Assembly: GCF_004365705.1 (NCBI RefSeq)
Contig: NZ_SOBN01000002.1
Coordinates: 310,001 to 374,000 of the forward strand
Direction of reading: 5' to 3'
Length of the DNA: 64,000 nucleotides
From: Streptomyces sp. 846.5
GTDB taxonomy: Bacteria > Actinomycetota > Actinomycetes > Streptomycetales > Streptomycetaceae
The position numbers and the translations under genes were made by a program. The notes under the pieces are model-generated. The model did not search any database and was not told the DNA's origin. It saw only the letters and a list, made by a program, of their open reading frames with translations. Below, piece after piece: positions 42,512-53,600 of the stretch. The first letter of the stretch is position 1, and each line of letters opens with the position of its first letter.

Positions 42512-43590
42512 CGGTTCAGCTCCAGTTCCTGCAGTTCGACGGCCACCAGCGCGGCCTGTTCGCGGAGTTGGGGAGTGGGCGTGGCGTAGACGTGCTCGGT
42601 GAGCGCGGTCGGGTCGAGTGCGGGCTCCTGCGCCAGGCCCGCGCGCATGGCCGCGGCCAGCTCCTCGGCCTGGGCGGTGATGCGGGCGCGGGTGTCGTCG
42701 TCCAGGACGCCGGTGTGCTCCAGATGGGCCGCCAGGCGCGCGAGCGGGTCGCGGCCGCGCCATGCCTCGACCTCGTCCCGGTCGCGGTAGCGGGTGTCGT
42801 CGTCGGCGTTGGTGTGCGGCTGCATCCGGTAGGTGACCGCCTCGACCAGGGTCGGGCCGTCGCCGGCCCGGGCCCTGGCCACCGCCGCGCCGAGCGCGTG
42901 GTCGACGGCCGCCAGGTCGTTGCCGTCGACCCGCACGCCGGGCATCCCGTAGCCGGCGGCCTTGTCCACCAGCGCGGCGGCGGCCGTCTGCCGCGACAGC
43001 GGCACGGAGATGGCGAACTGGTTGTTCACCACCAGGAACACCACCGGCGCCTTGAACACCGCGGCGAAGTTCAGCGCCTCGTGGAAGTCGCCCTCGCTGG
43101 TGGCGCCGTCGCCGCACAGGGCCAGCGCCACGGTGTCGGTCCCGTCGCGCCGGGCCGCCATGGCGAGGCCCACGGCGTGCGGGAGCTGCGTCGCCAGCGG
43201 CGTGCACTGGGGGGCGGTCCGCCAGCGGCGGGGGTCGTAGCCGCAGTGGCGGTCACCGCGCATCAGCGTCAGCGCCTCCACCGGGTCGATGCCGCGCGCG
43301 ACCAGGGCCATCGCGTCCCGGTAGGTCGGGAAGAGCCAGTCGGTGGGGCGCAGCGCCAGCACCGCGCCGATCTCGCATGCCTCCTGACCGTGCGAGGACG
43401 GGTAGACGGCGAGCCGTCCCTGCCGGACCAGCGCGGTGGCCTGGACGTCGAAGCGTCGGCCGATCACCATCCGGCGGTAGCCCTCCAGCAGGCGCTGGGT
43501 CGGCAGCTCGCCCCCGGTCCTGCCGGTCGGCTCGCCGTGCTCGTCGATCAGTTGCAGCAGTCCGGCCTCCGGCCGGGTGGACACGGTCAT
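42508..43590 (-). CDS. 2-oxoacid dehydrogenase E1 component, alpha subunit
   Basis: The 360-residue protein carries the thiamine-diphosphate motif [20 protein letters not shown] (about 171-190) ending VVNNQF, and the phosphorylation-loop-like [20 protein letters not shown]. The PHT...DDxTRYR form is closer to pyruvate dehydrogenase E1-alpha than to the branched-chain HHSTSDD form, but substrate cannot be settled by eye. Its ATG (43590) overlaps the stop of the thioesterase-bearing NRPS gene (43587-43589), so expression is tied to the peptide synthetase. Confidence 0.9.
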   Translation of the reverse strand: MTVSTRPEAGLLQLIDEHGEPTGRTGGELPTQRLLEGYRRMVIGRRFDVQATALVRQGRLAVYPSSHGQEACEIGAVLALRPTDWLFPTYRDAMALVARGIDPVEALTLMRGDRHCGYDPRRWRTAPQCTPLATQLPHAVGLAMAARRDGTDTVALALCGDGATSEGDFHEALNFAAVFKAPVVFLVVNNQFAISVPLSRQTAAAALVDKAAGYGMPGVRVDGNDLAAVDHALGAAVARARAGDGPTLVEAVTYRMQPHTNADDDTRYRDRDEVEAWRGRDPLARLAAHLEHTGVLDDDTRARITAQAEELAAAMRAGLAQEPALDPTALTEHVYATPTPQLREQAALVAVELQELELNR

Positions 43591-46500
43591 CGGTTCTCCT
43601 CTTCGGGCGTGCGGGCGCGGTCGAGTACGACGGACAGGGCGGCGCCGATCCTGGCCAGCGGCGCCGGGCGGGTCAGCGCGCCGTGGGCGCAGTCCAGGTG
43701 CAGTTCGGCGATCTCCCCGCTCACCCAGGGGCGCCAGTCGGCGGCGGTGGGGTCGCCGGGCCCCTTGTCGGCGGTGGCGCGCACGAACAACAGGTCGCCG
43801 TCGAAGCGGTCCGGCCGGAACTGGGCGAGCAGCTCCCGGTTGCGCAGGTACACCTGGACGAGCCGGCGCTGCTGGCGCTCGGTGAACTCCGCCAGCGGAT
43901 CGGTCGTCCGGCTGCCGGGCCCGGGCTGGTAGCCGAGGGTGGCGGCGAGCGCGGCGCGTGCCCGGGCGTCAGTCGGCCGGCTTCCGGCGGACCGTCCCTG
44001 CTCGGGCAGCGGGTAGGCGTCGAGCAGCGCCAGCACCGCCACCTGCTCGCCCGCCTGCTGCAGCCGGGTCGCCAGGGCGTGGGCGACCATCCCGCCGAAG
44101 GACCAGCCCAGCAGATGGTACGGGCCGTGCGGCTGCGCGGTCCTGATCACCCGTAGGTAGTCCGCCACCAGGGTGTCGAGGTCGGCCGGCAGCGGGCCGC
44201 CGTCCAGGCCCCGCGCCTGGACGCCGAGCACCGGGCGGCCGGGGTCCAGGTGCGGCAGCAGCCCGGCGTAGCCCCAGCTGATGCCGGCGACGGGGTGGAC
44301 ACAGAACAGCGGCTCCGCCGTGCCGTTGGCCCGCAGCGGCAGCAGCACGTCCAGTCCGGCGCCGCCGCTTCCGCTCCTGCGCCCGGCCTTGCGCCCGCCC
44401 AGCCGCTCGGCCAGGGCCGCCGGCGTGGGCGCCTCGAAGAGCGAGCGCAGACCGAGCTCGTGGCCCAGGACCGTGCGGACCCGGCCGATCAGCCGGGTCG
44501 CCAGCAGCGAGTGGCCGCCCAGCTCGAAGAAGCTGTCCTCCGGGCCGACCCGCTGCGCCCGGAGCACCTCCGCGAACAGCCCGCACAGCACCTCCTCCTG
44601 GGGCGAGGCGGGGGCCCGCCCGGCACCGGACGGGGCCGCCTGCGGGGCCGGCAGCGCGCGTCGGTCGATCTTGCCGTTGGAGGCCAGCGGCAGCTCGTCC
44701 AGCACCACGACCGCGGCCGGGACCATCGGTTCCGGCAGGACCTGCAGCAGGGCCCGCCGGAGCCGCGCGGCCAGCGTGCCCGGCTCGGTTCCGGCCCGGC
44801 CTGCGGCCGGCACCACGTAGCCGACCAGGCGCCGCTCACCGGGGGTGTCCTCACGGACCGTCACCACGGCGCGGGCCACCTCCGGCTGCGCCTGCAGGGC
44901 CGCCTGGACCTCCCCGGGCTCGATCCGGTGGCCGCGGATCTTGACCTGGTCGTCGGTGCGTCCGTCGACCACGACCTGACCCGCCGCACTCCAGCGGGCG
45001 CGGTCGCCAGTGCGGTACATCCGGGTGCCCGGCGCGCCGAACGGGTCGGCGACGAAGCGTCCGGACGTCAGCGCGCGGCGGCCGAGGTAGCCGCGGGCGA
45101 GCCCGGCCCCCGCGATGTACAGCTCCCCCGGCACGCCGACCGGGGCCGGCGCGAGCCGCTCGTCCAGCACGTACAGCCGGGTGTTCGCGATCGGCGTGCC
45201 GACCGGGACCGTCCCCGCCGCCGCGCCGCCCGGCAGCAGCCGGCCGGTCGCCACCCCGATCGTGGTCTCGGTGGGCCCGTAGTGGTTGAAGACCGGCCGG
45301 TCGCCGGCCGCCTCCAGCAGTTCCGCGAGCCAGGCCGGGGCGGCCGCCTCGCCGCCGAGCAGCAGCGAGCCGTCCGGCAGGACCTGCGCCGGGGACGTCC
45401 CGGCCGCCAGGGCGGCCAGGTGCGAGGGCACCGCCTTGAGGTGGTCGATCCGCTCCCGGGCCAGGTACCGGGCGACCCGCTGCGGGTCGGTCACCGCGTC
45501 GGCCTCCAGGACGTGCAGGCAGCCGCCGGTGGTCAGGCTGGTGAACACCACCGTGTTGCCCAGGTCGGTGACCTGGGCCTGCAGCAGCGCGTAGCGGTCC
45601 CCCGCGCGGCCCCAGCCGACGCGTCCCGGCACGCTGGAGGTGTAGTTCGCCAGGGAGCGGTGGGTCACGGCGACGCCCTTGGGCCGGCCGGTCGACCCCG
45701 AGGTGTAGATCACGTACGCCAGGCCGTCCGGCTGCGCGGCGACCCGGGACCGGGCGGCGGCGCCGGGCTGCGGGCGCGGGTCGTCCGGGGAGAGCCAGGG
45801 CGGGCCGTCCCGGTCGGGTACCCCGGCGCGGTCGCCCAGGACCAGCACGGCCCCGCTGTCGGAGAGCACGAAGGCGATCCGGTCCGGCGGCTGCTCCGGG
45901 TCCACCGGCAGGTAGGCACCGCCCGCCTTCCACACGGCCAGGATCGACGCGATCATGTCCGCGCCCCGGCCGAGGCAGAGCCCGACCACCGACTCCGCAC
46001 CCACCCCGCGCTCCCGCAGCAGCCGTGCCAACCGCTCGGCGCGGGCGTCGAGTTCCGCGTAGGAGAGGCGGACCCCGCCGGCGACCAGCGCGGGGGCGGC
46101 GGGCTCGCGCGCGGCCCACGCCTCGAACCGGTCCAGCAGCGTCGCGGCCGGAAATCCGGCGGCCGTGTCGTTCCAGGCCCCGAGCAGGCGGTCGCGCTCC
46201 CCGTCCAGGAGCAGGTCGAGCACGGCCGGCCGCGCCTCCGGGTCGGCGGCGACGGCGTCCAGCAGCCGGACCAGCCGGGCGGCGATCGACTCGGCCCCGC
46301 CGCGCTCGAACAGGTCGGCCGCGTACTTGAGCTGACCGGCCATTCCGCCCGGGGAGCCGTCCGCGCCCCGGGTCTCGGACAGGCCGAACGACAGGTCGAA
46401 CTTGGCCAGGTCCAGGCCGTCGGCGACGTTCTCCACCCTCAGCCTGCTCATCTCGAAGCCGCCGGCCACCGGACCCTGGACGGTGAGCATGGTCTGGAAG

Positions 46501-49500
46501 AGCGGGTGGCGGCCCAGCGAACGGGCCGGCCTGAGCTCCTCGACGAGCCGTTCGAAGGGCACGTCCTGGTGGGTGAAGGCGGCCAGGTCGGCGTCGCGCA
46601 CCCGCTCGACCAGGGCGCGGAACGTCGGCGCGCCCGAGGTGTCGGTGCGCAGGACCAGCGTGTTGAGGAAGAAGCCGACCAGCCCGTCCAGCGCCTCGTC
46701 GGTGCGTCCCGCGACCGGCGAGCCGATCGGCACGTCCTCGCCCGCGCCGAGGCGGGTCAGCAGCGCCGCCAGCGCCGCCTGGACCACCATGAACAGCGTC
46801 GCGTTGGCCTGCTGCGCCAGCGCGGCCAGGGCCGCGTGGGTGGCCGCGCCGACGCGGAAGCGGACGGTGCCGCCGCGGTGGCTCGCCACCGGCGGCCTGG
46901 GACGGTCGGCGGGGAGCGCCAGCTGTTCCGGCAGGTCCGCCAGGGTCCGGCGCCAGAACCGCAGCTGGTCCGAGATCAGGCTGTCCGGGTCCTGGTCCGA
47001 GCCGAGCAGCTCGCGCTGCCACAGGGTGTAGTCGGCGTACTGCACCGGCAGCGGCGCCCAGCCGGGCTCCGCGCCGTCCAGCCGGGCCCGGTAGGCGGCG
47101 GCCAGGTCCCGGCCCAGCGGGTCCATGGAGCCCGCGTCACCGGCGATGTGATGCACCACCAGCAGCAGCACATGGTGCTGCTCGGCCAGCCGGTACAGCA
47201 CGGCGCGCAGCGGGACCTCCCGCGAGAGGTCGAAGGGCCGCCCGGCCTCCGCCGCCAGCGCGGCGGCCCATGACGCCTCGTCGGCGGCGCGCACCGGCAG
47301 GCCGGGCGCGGCCTCGCGCGGGGACAGGACCCGCTGGAACGGGACCCCCTCGGCGGCGGGGAAGACAGTGCGCAGCACCTCGTGCCGGCCGACCACGTCG
47401 CCCAGCGCGGCGCGCAGCGCGGCGGCGTCCAGCGGCCCGCGCAGGCGCAGCGCCAACGGGATGTTGTAGGTGGCGTTGGGCCCCTCCAGCTCGCCCAGGA
47501 ACCACAGGCGCTGCTGCGCGAAGGAGAGCGGGACCCGGCCGGGCCGCTCCTGGGCGACCAGCGCGCGGCGGGTGCGGCCGGTGCCGCTCCGCCCGGCCCG
47601 CTCGGCGAGCGCCGCCGGGGTGGGCGCCTCGAACAGCGCGCGGATGTCCACCTCCCGGCGCAGCACCGTGCGGACCCTGCTGATCAGCCGGGTCGCCAGC
47701 AGCGAGTGGCCGCCCAGCTCGAAGAAGCTGTCCTCGGGGCCGACCCGTTCGACGCCCAGGACCTCGGCGAACAGCCCGCACAAGAGTTCCTCCGCCAGGG
47801 TCGCCGGCGCCCGCCCGGCGGTCGGCGCCGCCGGGGCGGGCGCGGGCAGCGCCCTGCGGTCGACCTTGCCGTTCGGCGACAGCGGCAGGGCGTCCAGCAC
47901 GACCACGGCGGACGGCACCATGTAGCCGGGCAGCCGCTCGGCGACCGCGCCGCGCAGGGCCGCGCCGTCGAGGACGGCCCCGGTGCGGGCCACCGTGTAG
48001 CCGACCAGCCGCTGGTCCCCGGGGCGGTCCTCGCGCACCACCGCGGCGACCTCGGCGACGCCCTGCTGCGCCGCCAGCGCCGCCTCCACCTCGCCCAGCT
48101 CGACCCGGAACCCGCGCAGCTTGACCTGCCCGTCGGCCCGGCCCACGAACTCCAGTTGGCCGTCGGGACGCCAGCGCACCAGGTCGCCGGTCCGGTACAT
48201 CCGCTCCCCCGCGCCGCCGTAGGGGCAGGCGACGAAGCGGCCCGAGGTCAGCGCGGGACGGCGCAGGTAGCCGCGGGCCAGGCCGGTCCCGGCCAGGTAC
48301 AGCTCGCCGACGGAGCCGGCCGGGACCAGTCCGAGCCCCTCGTCCAGGACCAGGACCCGGCAGCCCGCGATCGGGCGGCCGATCGGGGCGGTCCCCAGGC
48401 CGTCCAGGGCGCCGCTCTGCGAGGCGGTCACGGTGTTCTCGCTGGGGCCGTAGACGTTCAGCAGGCTCCGGCCGGCGGCCCAGGGGCGCAGCGCGGCGGG
48501 GGCGCAGGCGTCCCCGGCGATCATCAGGGTGCGCAGCGCCGGCAGCGGCCGCGGCGGCATCCCGGGCAGCACGGCCGCGGAGAGCGCGGCGTGGGTGATC
48601 CGGTGCCGGTCCATGAAGGCGACCAGCTCCTCCCCGGCCAGCGGTCCGGGCGGCGGCACCACCAGGCAGGCGCCGGTCAGCAGGGTCAGGCACAGCTCGG
48701 CGATCGAGCCGTCGAAGCTGGGGGAGCAGAACTGGAGCACCCGTGCGCCGGGCCCGGCCGCGTGGGCCGCTGTCAGCGCCGCGATGCCGCGGTGGGAGAC
48801 GGCGACCGCCTTGGGGCGGCCGGTGGAGCCGGAGGTGTAGATCAGGTAGGCGGTGTTGTCCGGCCGTACCGGTCGGCGCCGGTCCCGGTCGCGCAGCGGG
48901 CCCCGGTACAGCCCGATGAAGGGCGCGTCGAGGTCCTCGACGTCGCGCTCGGTCAGGACGGCCGCGGGCGCGGCGTCCTGCAGCATCGCGGCGATGCGCT
49001 CCTCGGGGTAGTCCGGGTCCACCGGCAGGTAGACCGCGCCGGCCTTGGCGACCGCGAGCAGCGCCACCACCCACTCCCGGCCGCGCCGGATGCGGACCGC
49101 CACGACGTCCTCGGTGCCGATGCCGCGTCCGGCCAGGCGGCGCGCCAGCCGGTCGGCGGCCTCGTGCAGCCGCCGGTAGCTCAGGACCCGGCCGGCGCAC
49201 TCGACCGCGGGCGCGTCGGGGTGCGCCGCGGCTGCCTGCTCGAACAGGTCGGGCCACACCTGCGGGGCGGCTCCCGGCCCGCCGTCGCCCCACTGACGCA
49301 GGATCATCTCCCGCTCGGCGGGGGCCAGCAGCTCCACCCGGCTGATCGGGAGGTCGGGGTCGGCCGCCAACGTCTCGACGAGCCGGGTGAACCGGTCGGC
49401 GACGGCCCGGCCGGTGGCGTGGTCGAAGAGGTCGGCGGCGCACACCAGTTCGCCGCCGAAACCGGCCGGGGCGCCCTCGGCGTCGAACCGCTCGACCAGG

Positions 49501-50690
49501 CAGAGCGTCAGGTCGAAGCGGGCGGTGGCGGTGGGCGGCTCCTCCCAGGAGACGGCCAGGCCGGGCAGGTCGAGCTGGAGCGGGCGGTCGTCCTGGACCA
49601 CCAGCATGACCTGGGTCAATGGGTGCCGGGCGGCCTCGCGGACCGGGTTGACCAGCTCGACGATCCGGTCGAACGGCAGGTCCGCGTGGTCGTAGGCGGC
49701 CAGGCTGGTCTCCCTGGCCCGCTCCAGCAGCTGACGCAGCGTCGGATCGCCGCCGGTGTCGGTGCGCAGCACCAGCGTGTTGACGAAGAACCCGACCAGG
49801 TCGGTGAGCGCCTCGTCGCCCCGCCCGGCGGTCGGGCAGCCGATCGGGATGTCCTCGCCCGCGCCGATGCGGGTGAGCAGGGCGGCCAGCAGCGCCTGCG
49901 CGGCCATGTGGACGGTGGCGCCGCAGCTTCGGGCCAGGGCGGTGAGGGCGGTGTGCGCGGCCGCGGAGATCCGCAGCGGGATCCGCTCGGCCCGGAAGCT
50001 GGGCACCGGCGCGCGGCGGCGCACGAACGGCAGCGGGAGTTCCTCGGGCAGGCCGGCCAACTGCTGCCGCCAGTAACGGGACTGGTGCCAGGCCAGGCTG
50101 TCGGGCCGGTCGGCCTCGGCCAGCAGCTCGCCCTCCCACTCGGCGTAGTCGCTGTACTGGAGTTCCAGTGGCTGCCAGCCGGGCTCCCGGCCCTGCGTCC
50201 GGGCCCGGTAGGCGGTGGCCAGGTCCCGGCAGAGCGGCGGCATGGACGCGCCGTCGGAGGCGATGTGGTGGACGACCACGACCAGCACGTGCCGGGTCGG
50301 GTCCAGGCGCAGCAGGGTGCAGCGGATCGGGATCTCCCGGTCCAGTTCGATGGCGACCGCGGCGCAGTCCTCCATGGCGGCCCGCACGGCCGCCTCGTCG
50401 GGGCCGGTGGTCCGCCGCTCCAGGCGCAGGCCGGCCTCCTCGACCGGCAGCACCACCTGGCGGCCCGCCCCCTCGCTCTGGGGGTAGACCGTGCGCAGGA
50501 CCTCGTGCCGCTGCACCACGTCGCCCAGGGCCCGGTCCAGGGCGTCGACGTCGAGGGTGCCGGTGAGCCGGATCGCGAAGGGGACGTTGTAGCCGGGCCC
50601 CGCGCCCTCCAGCTGGTACAGGAACCAGAGCCGGGCCTGCGCGGAGGAGAGCGGGAAGCCGACCCGGGTGGGCTCGGTGCTGGTGGTCAT
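43587..50690 (-). CDS. NRPS, modules 5 and 6: C-A-T-C-A-T-TE
   Basis: 2,367 residues. Condensation 1 (about 49370-50660, VVHHIASDG), adenylation A5 (47850-49290, [16 protein letters not shown]), carrier (LGGHSLLAT, 47610-47800), condensation 2 (46270-47560, HHIAGDAGS), adenylation A6 (44660-46220), carrier (44400-44600) and a type I thioesterase (43600-44340, [12 protein letters not shown], His near DCAHGAL). By-eye pocket residues are D-G-A-A-M-A-V-V-T for A5 (no match known to me) and D-L-T-K-L-G-H-I-G for A6, the aspartate code. ATG 50690 overlaps the stop of the preceding NRPS gene. An uninterrupted frame continues upstream, but it is an out-of-frame reading of that gene. Confidence 0.93.
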   Translation of the reverse strand: MTTSTEPTRVGFPLSSAQARLWFLYQLEGAGPGYNVPFAIRLTGTLDVDALDRALGDVVQRHEVLRTVYPQSEGAGRQVVLPVEEAGLRLERRTTGPDEAAVRAAMEDCAAVAIELDREIPIRCTLLRLDPTRHVLVVVVHHIASDGASMPPLCRDLATAYRARTQGREPGWQPLELQYSDYAEWEGELLAEADRPDSLAWHQSRYWRQQLAGLPEELPLPFVRRRAPVPSFRAERIPLRISAAAHTALTALARSCGATVHMAAQALLAALLTRIGAGEDIPIGCPTAGRGDEALTDLVGFFVNTLVLRTDTGGDPTLRQLLERARETSLAAYDHADLPFDRIVELVNPVREAARHPLTQVMLVVQDDRPLQLDLPGLAVSWEEPPTATARFDLTLCLVERFDAEGAPAGFGGELVCAADLFDHATGRAVADRFTRLVETLAADPDLPISRVELLAPAEREMILRQWGDGGPGAAPQVWPDLFEQAAAAHPDAPAVECAGRVLSYRRLHEAADRLARRLAGRGIGTEDVVAVRIRRGREWVVALLAVAKAGAVYLPVDPDYPEERIAAMLQDAAPAAVLTERDVEDLDAPFIGLYRGPLRDRDRRRPVRPDNTAYLIYTSGSTGRPKAVAVSHRGIAALTAAHAAGPGARVLQFCSPSFDGSIAELCLTLLTGACLVVPPPGPLAGEELVAFMDRHRITHAALSAAVLPGMPPRPLPALRTLMIAGDACAPAALRPWAAGRSLLNVYGPSENTVTASQSGALDGLGTAPIGRPIAGCRVLVLDEGLGLVPAGSVGELYLAGTGLARGYLRRPALTSGRFVACPYGGAGERMYRTGDLVRWRPDGQLEFVGRADGQVKLRGFRVELGEVEAALAAQQGVAEVAAVVREDRPGDQRLVGYTVARTGAVLDGAALRGAVAERLPGYMVPSAVVVLDALPLSPNGKVDRRALPAPAPAAPTAGRAPATLAEELLCGLFAEVLGVERVGPEDSFFELGGHSLLATRLISRVRTVLRREVDIRALFEAPTPAALAERAGRSGTGRTRRALVAQERPGRVPLSFAQQRLWFLGELEGPNATYNIPLALRLRGPLDAAALRAALGDVVGRHEVLRTVFPAAEGVPFQRVLSPREAAPGLPVRAADEASWAAALAAEAGRPFDLSREVPLRAVLYRLAEQHHVLLLVVHHIAGDAGSMDPLGRDLAAAYRARLDGAEPGWAPLPVQYADYTLWQRELLGSDQDPDSLISDQLRFWRRTLADLPEQLALPADRPRPPVASHRGGTVRFRVGAATHAALAALAQQANATLFMVVQAALAALLTRLGAGEDVPIGSPVAGRTDEALDGLVGFFLNTLVLRTDTSGAPTFRALVERVRDADLAAFTHQDVPFERLVEELRPARSLGRHPLFQTMLTVQGPVAGGFEMSRLRVENVADGLDLAKFDLSFGLSETRGADGSPGGMAGQLKYAADLFERGGAESIAARLVRLLDAVAADPEARPAVLDLLLDGERDRLLGAWNDTAAGFPAATLLDRFEAWAAREPAAPALVAGGVRLSYAELDARAERLARLLRERGVGAESVVGLCLGRGADMIASILAVWKAGGAYLPVDPEQPPDRIAFVLSDSGAVLVLGDRAGVPDRDGPPWLSPDDPRPQPGAAARSRVAAQPDGLAYVIYTSGSTGRPKGVAVTHRSLANYTSSVPGRVGWGRAGDRYALLQAQVTDLGNTVVFTSLTTGGCLHVLEADAVTDPQRVARYLARERIDHLKAVPSHLAALAAGTSPAQVLPDGSLLLGGEAAAPAWLAELLEAAGDRPVFNHYGPTETTIGVATGRLLPGGAAAGTVPVGTPIANTRLYVLDERLAPAPVGVPGELYIAGAGLARGYLGRRALTSGRFVADPFGAPGTRMYRTGDRARWSAAGQVVVDGRTDDQVKIRGHRIEPGEVQAALQAQPEVARAVVTVREDTPGERRLVGYVVPAAGRAGTEPGTLAARLRRALLQVLPEPMVPAAVVVLDELPLASNGKIDRRALPAPQAAPSGAGRAPASPQEEVLCGLFAEVLRAQRVGPEDSFFELGGHSLLATRLIGRVRTVLGHELGLRSLFEAPTPAALAERLGGRKAGRRSGSGGAGLDVLLPLRANGTAEPLFCVHPVAGISWGYAGLLPHLDPGRPVLGVQARGLDGGPLPADLDTLVADYLRVIRTAQPHGPYHLLGWSFGGMVAHALATRLQQAGEQVAVLALLDAYPLPEQGRSAGSRPTDARARAALAATLGYQPGPGSRTTDPLAEFTERQQRRLVQVYLRNRELLAQFRPDRFDGDLLFVRATADKGPGDPTAADWRPWVSGEIAELHLDCAHGALTRPAPLARIGAALSVVLDRARTPEEENR

Positions 50691-53600
50691 GCCGGGTTCC
50701 TTTCGGTGGTCGGCTGCGGGGCCGCGCCCGGACGGGTGCGGCGGCGCAGGGCGGGACGGCGGTGGGCGGGCGTGCCCTGGTCGAGCCGGGCGGCCAGGGC
50801 GGCCGCCGTGGGCGCGCGGAACAGGTCGGAGATGCCGAGCTCGACGCCCAGGACGTCGCGGACCCGGCCCAGGGCGCGGACGGCGAGCAGGGAGTGGCCG
50901 CCGAGGCCGAAGAAGTCGTCCTCCACGCCGACGGCCTCGACCCCGAGGACCTCGGCGAAGATCCGGACCAGGGCGCGCTCGCGGTCGTCGCGCGGGGCCC
51001 GGCCGGGGCCGGCGGTGCGGGCCGGCGCGGGCAGCGCCGCCGTGTCGAGTTTGCCGTTGACGGTCAGCGGGACCGCGTCGAGCAGCACGACCGCGGCGGG
51101 GACCATGTAACCGGGCAGTCGTCCCTGCAGTGCCTGGCGGACGGCCTCGGGGCGGGGGGTGACCCCGGCGGCGGGGACGACGTAGCCGACCAGCCGGCGG
51201 TCGCCGGGCGTGTCCTCGCGCACCACGGCCACCGCCTGGGCCACGCCCGGGGTCTCCGCCAGGGCGGCGGTGACCTCGCCCAGTTCGATCCGGAAGCCGC
51301 GGATCTTCACCTGGTCGTCGGCGCGGCCGACGAACTCCAGCACCCCGCCGCGCAGCCAGCGGGCCACGTCCCCGGTGCGGTACATCCGGGCGCCATCCTC
51401 GCCGGCCGGGTCGGCGACGAAGCGCGCCGCGGTCAGGCCGGGCCGGCCCAGGTAGCCGCGGGCCAGGCCGGGGCCGGCGACGTAGACCTCGCCGGGGACG
51501 CCCGGCGGCACCGGCCGCAGCGCCGGGTCGAGCACCTGGACCCGCAGGTCGGGCAGGCCGCGCCCGATCAGGCTGCCGCCCTGCGCCCCGGGGAACTTGC
51601 GGGTCATCTCCAGCCGGCTGACATGGACCGTGGTCTCGGTGATCCCGTACATGTTGACCAGGACCGGCGCGTCCTCGGGGTGCCGGTCGTACCACGGGTC
51701 GACCCGGGCCGGGTCCAGGGCCTCGCCGCCGAAGACGACCCGGCGCAGCGTCAGCGGCGCCGCCCCGGGAGGCCGTTCCCGGTCGGCGTGGACCAACTGG
51801 TAGAAGGCCGACGGCGTCTGGTTGAGCACGGTGACCTGCTCGCGGGCCAGCAGCTCGACGAAGTCGCCCGGGGTGCGGCTGACCGCGAACGGCACCACCA
51901 CCACGCGGCCGCCGTGCAGCAGCGCCCCCCACAGCTCCCACACGGAGAAGTCGAACGCGTAGGAGTGGAACAGCGTCCACACGTCGTCCGGGCCGAAGCC
52001 GAAGTGCTCCCTGGTCGTCCCGAAGAGCCGGACGACGTTGCGGTGGGTGACCACGACGCCCTTGGGGTCGCCGGTCGAGCCCGAGGTGTAGATGACGTAC
52101 GCGGCGTTGTCCGGCCCGGCCCGGCCCGGCTGCGGCAGCGGAGGCAGTGGTGGCAACGGCGGTGGCTCGGCGCCGTCCAGGGCGATCTCGGGGATGCCCA
52201 GGTCGGCGCAGGTCGCCGCGACCGCGGGCGGCAGGGTGCCGGGGACCGTCAGCACGCAGCTCGGGCGGGCGTCGCCGAGCATGTACCGCAGGCGGGAGAC
52301 CGGGTACTCGGGGTCGAGCGGCAGGTACGCGCCGCCGGCCTTGAGCACGGCCAGGATCGCCACCACCAGCTCGGCGCAGCGCGGCAGCGCGAGCGCCACC
52401 AGACGGTCCGGGCCCACCCCCGCGGCGCGCAGCCGCAGCGCCAGGGCGTCCGCCCGCGCGTCCAGTTCGCCGTAGCTGAGCTCCTGCTCCTCGAAGCTGA
52501 CCGCGGTGGCCTGCGGGGTGCGGGCCGCCTGCTGCTCGAACAGCGAGACGAGTGTCTGCTCGCCGCCCGCGGACCGGTCGGTGGCCGCCCCCCAGCAGCG
52601 GACCTCCTCCAGCTCCGCCGGGTCGGCCAGGGCGATCCGGCTCAGCGGTTCGCCGGGCGCGGCGGTCACCTGCTCCAGCAGCCGGCCCAGCCGGTCGGCC
52701 AACTGCTGGGCGGTGGCGGGGTCGAACAGGTCGGCGGAGAACTCCAGGGTGCCGCCGAGACCGGCCGGGGCGCCGTCCTCGGCCCACTGCTCGGCCAGGG
52801 TGAAGAGCAGGTCGTACTTGGCCGTGCCCAGCTCGACCGGCTCCAGGCCGACGCGGGCGCCGGCCAGCTGCGGGGGCTGGGCGTGCTGCCCCTGCAGGAC
52901 CAGCACGACCTGGCACAGCGGGTGGCGGGCGGCCGACCGCGGCGGGTTGACCAGTTCCACCACCCGGTCGAAGGGCAGCTCGGCGTGGGTGTAGGCGGCC
53001 AGGTCGACCTCGCGCACCCGGGTCAGCAGTTCGGCGAAGTCCGGGTCGCCGGAGGTGTCCACCCGCAGCACCAGGGTGTTGACGAAGAAGCCGACCAGGG
53101 AGCGCAGCGCCTCGTCGTCGCGTCCGGCCACCACCGTGCCCACGGACACGTCCTCGCCGCTGCCGGTCCTGGTGAGCAGCGCCGTCAGTGCGGCGTGCAG
53201 GACCATGAACACCGTCATGTGGTGCTTGCGGGCCAGTGCGCGGACGGCGGCGTGGACCGGGGCCGGCAGGGCGAGCGGCACCAGTCCGCTGCGGCCGGTG
53301 CCGTGCTCGCGGTGCGGGCGGTCCACCGGCAGCGGCAGCTGCACCGGCTGCCCCGCGAGTCGGCCGCGCCAGTACGCGGACTGGACGGCCTCGACGCTGC
53401 CGGTGTCCTCGGCACCGCCGAGCGCCTCGCGCCGCCACAGGCCGTAGTCGGCGTACTGCAGCGGCAGCGGCGCCCAGGTGGGAGCGGCGCCCGCGAGCCG
53501 GGCCCGGTAGGCCGCGGCGAGGTCGGTCAGCAGCGGCTCCATCGAGCCGGCGTCGGCGGCGATGTGATGGAGCACCAGCAGCAGCGTGTGGCGCTCGGGG

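Noticed and set aside
44250-51110. Two further long plus-strand frames antisense to NRPS modules
   Set aside because: Same reasoning: shadows of the strongly biased coding strand.
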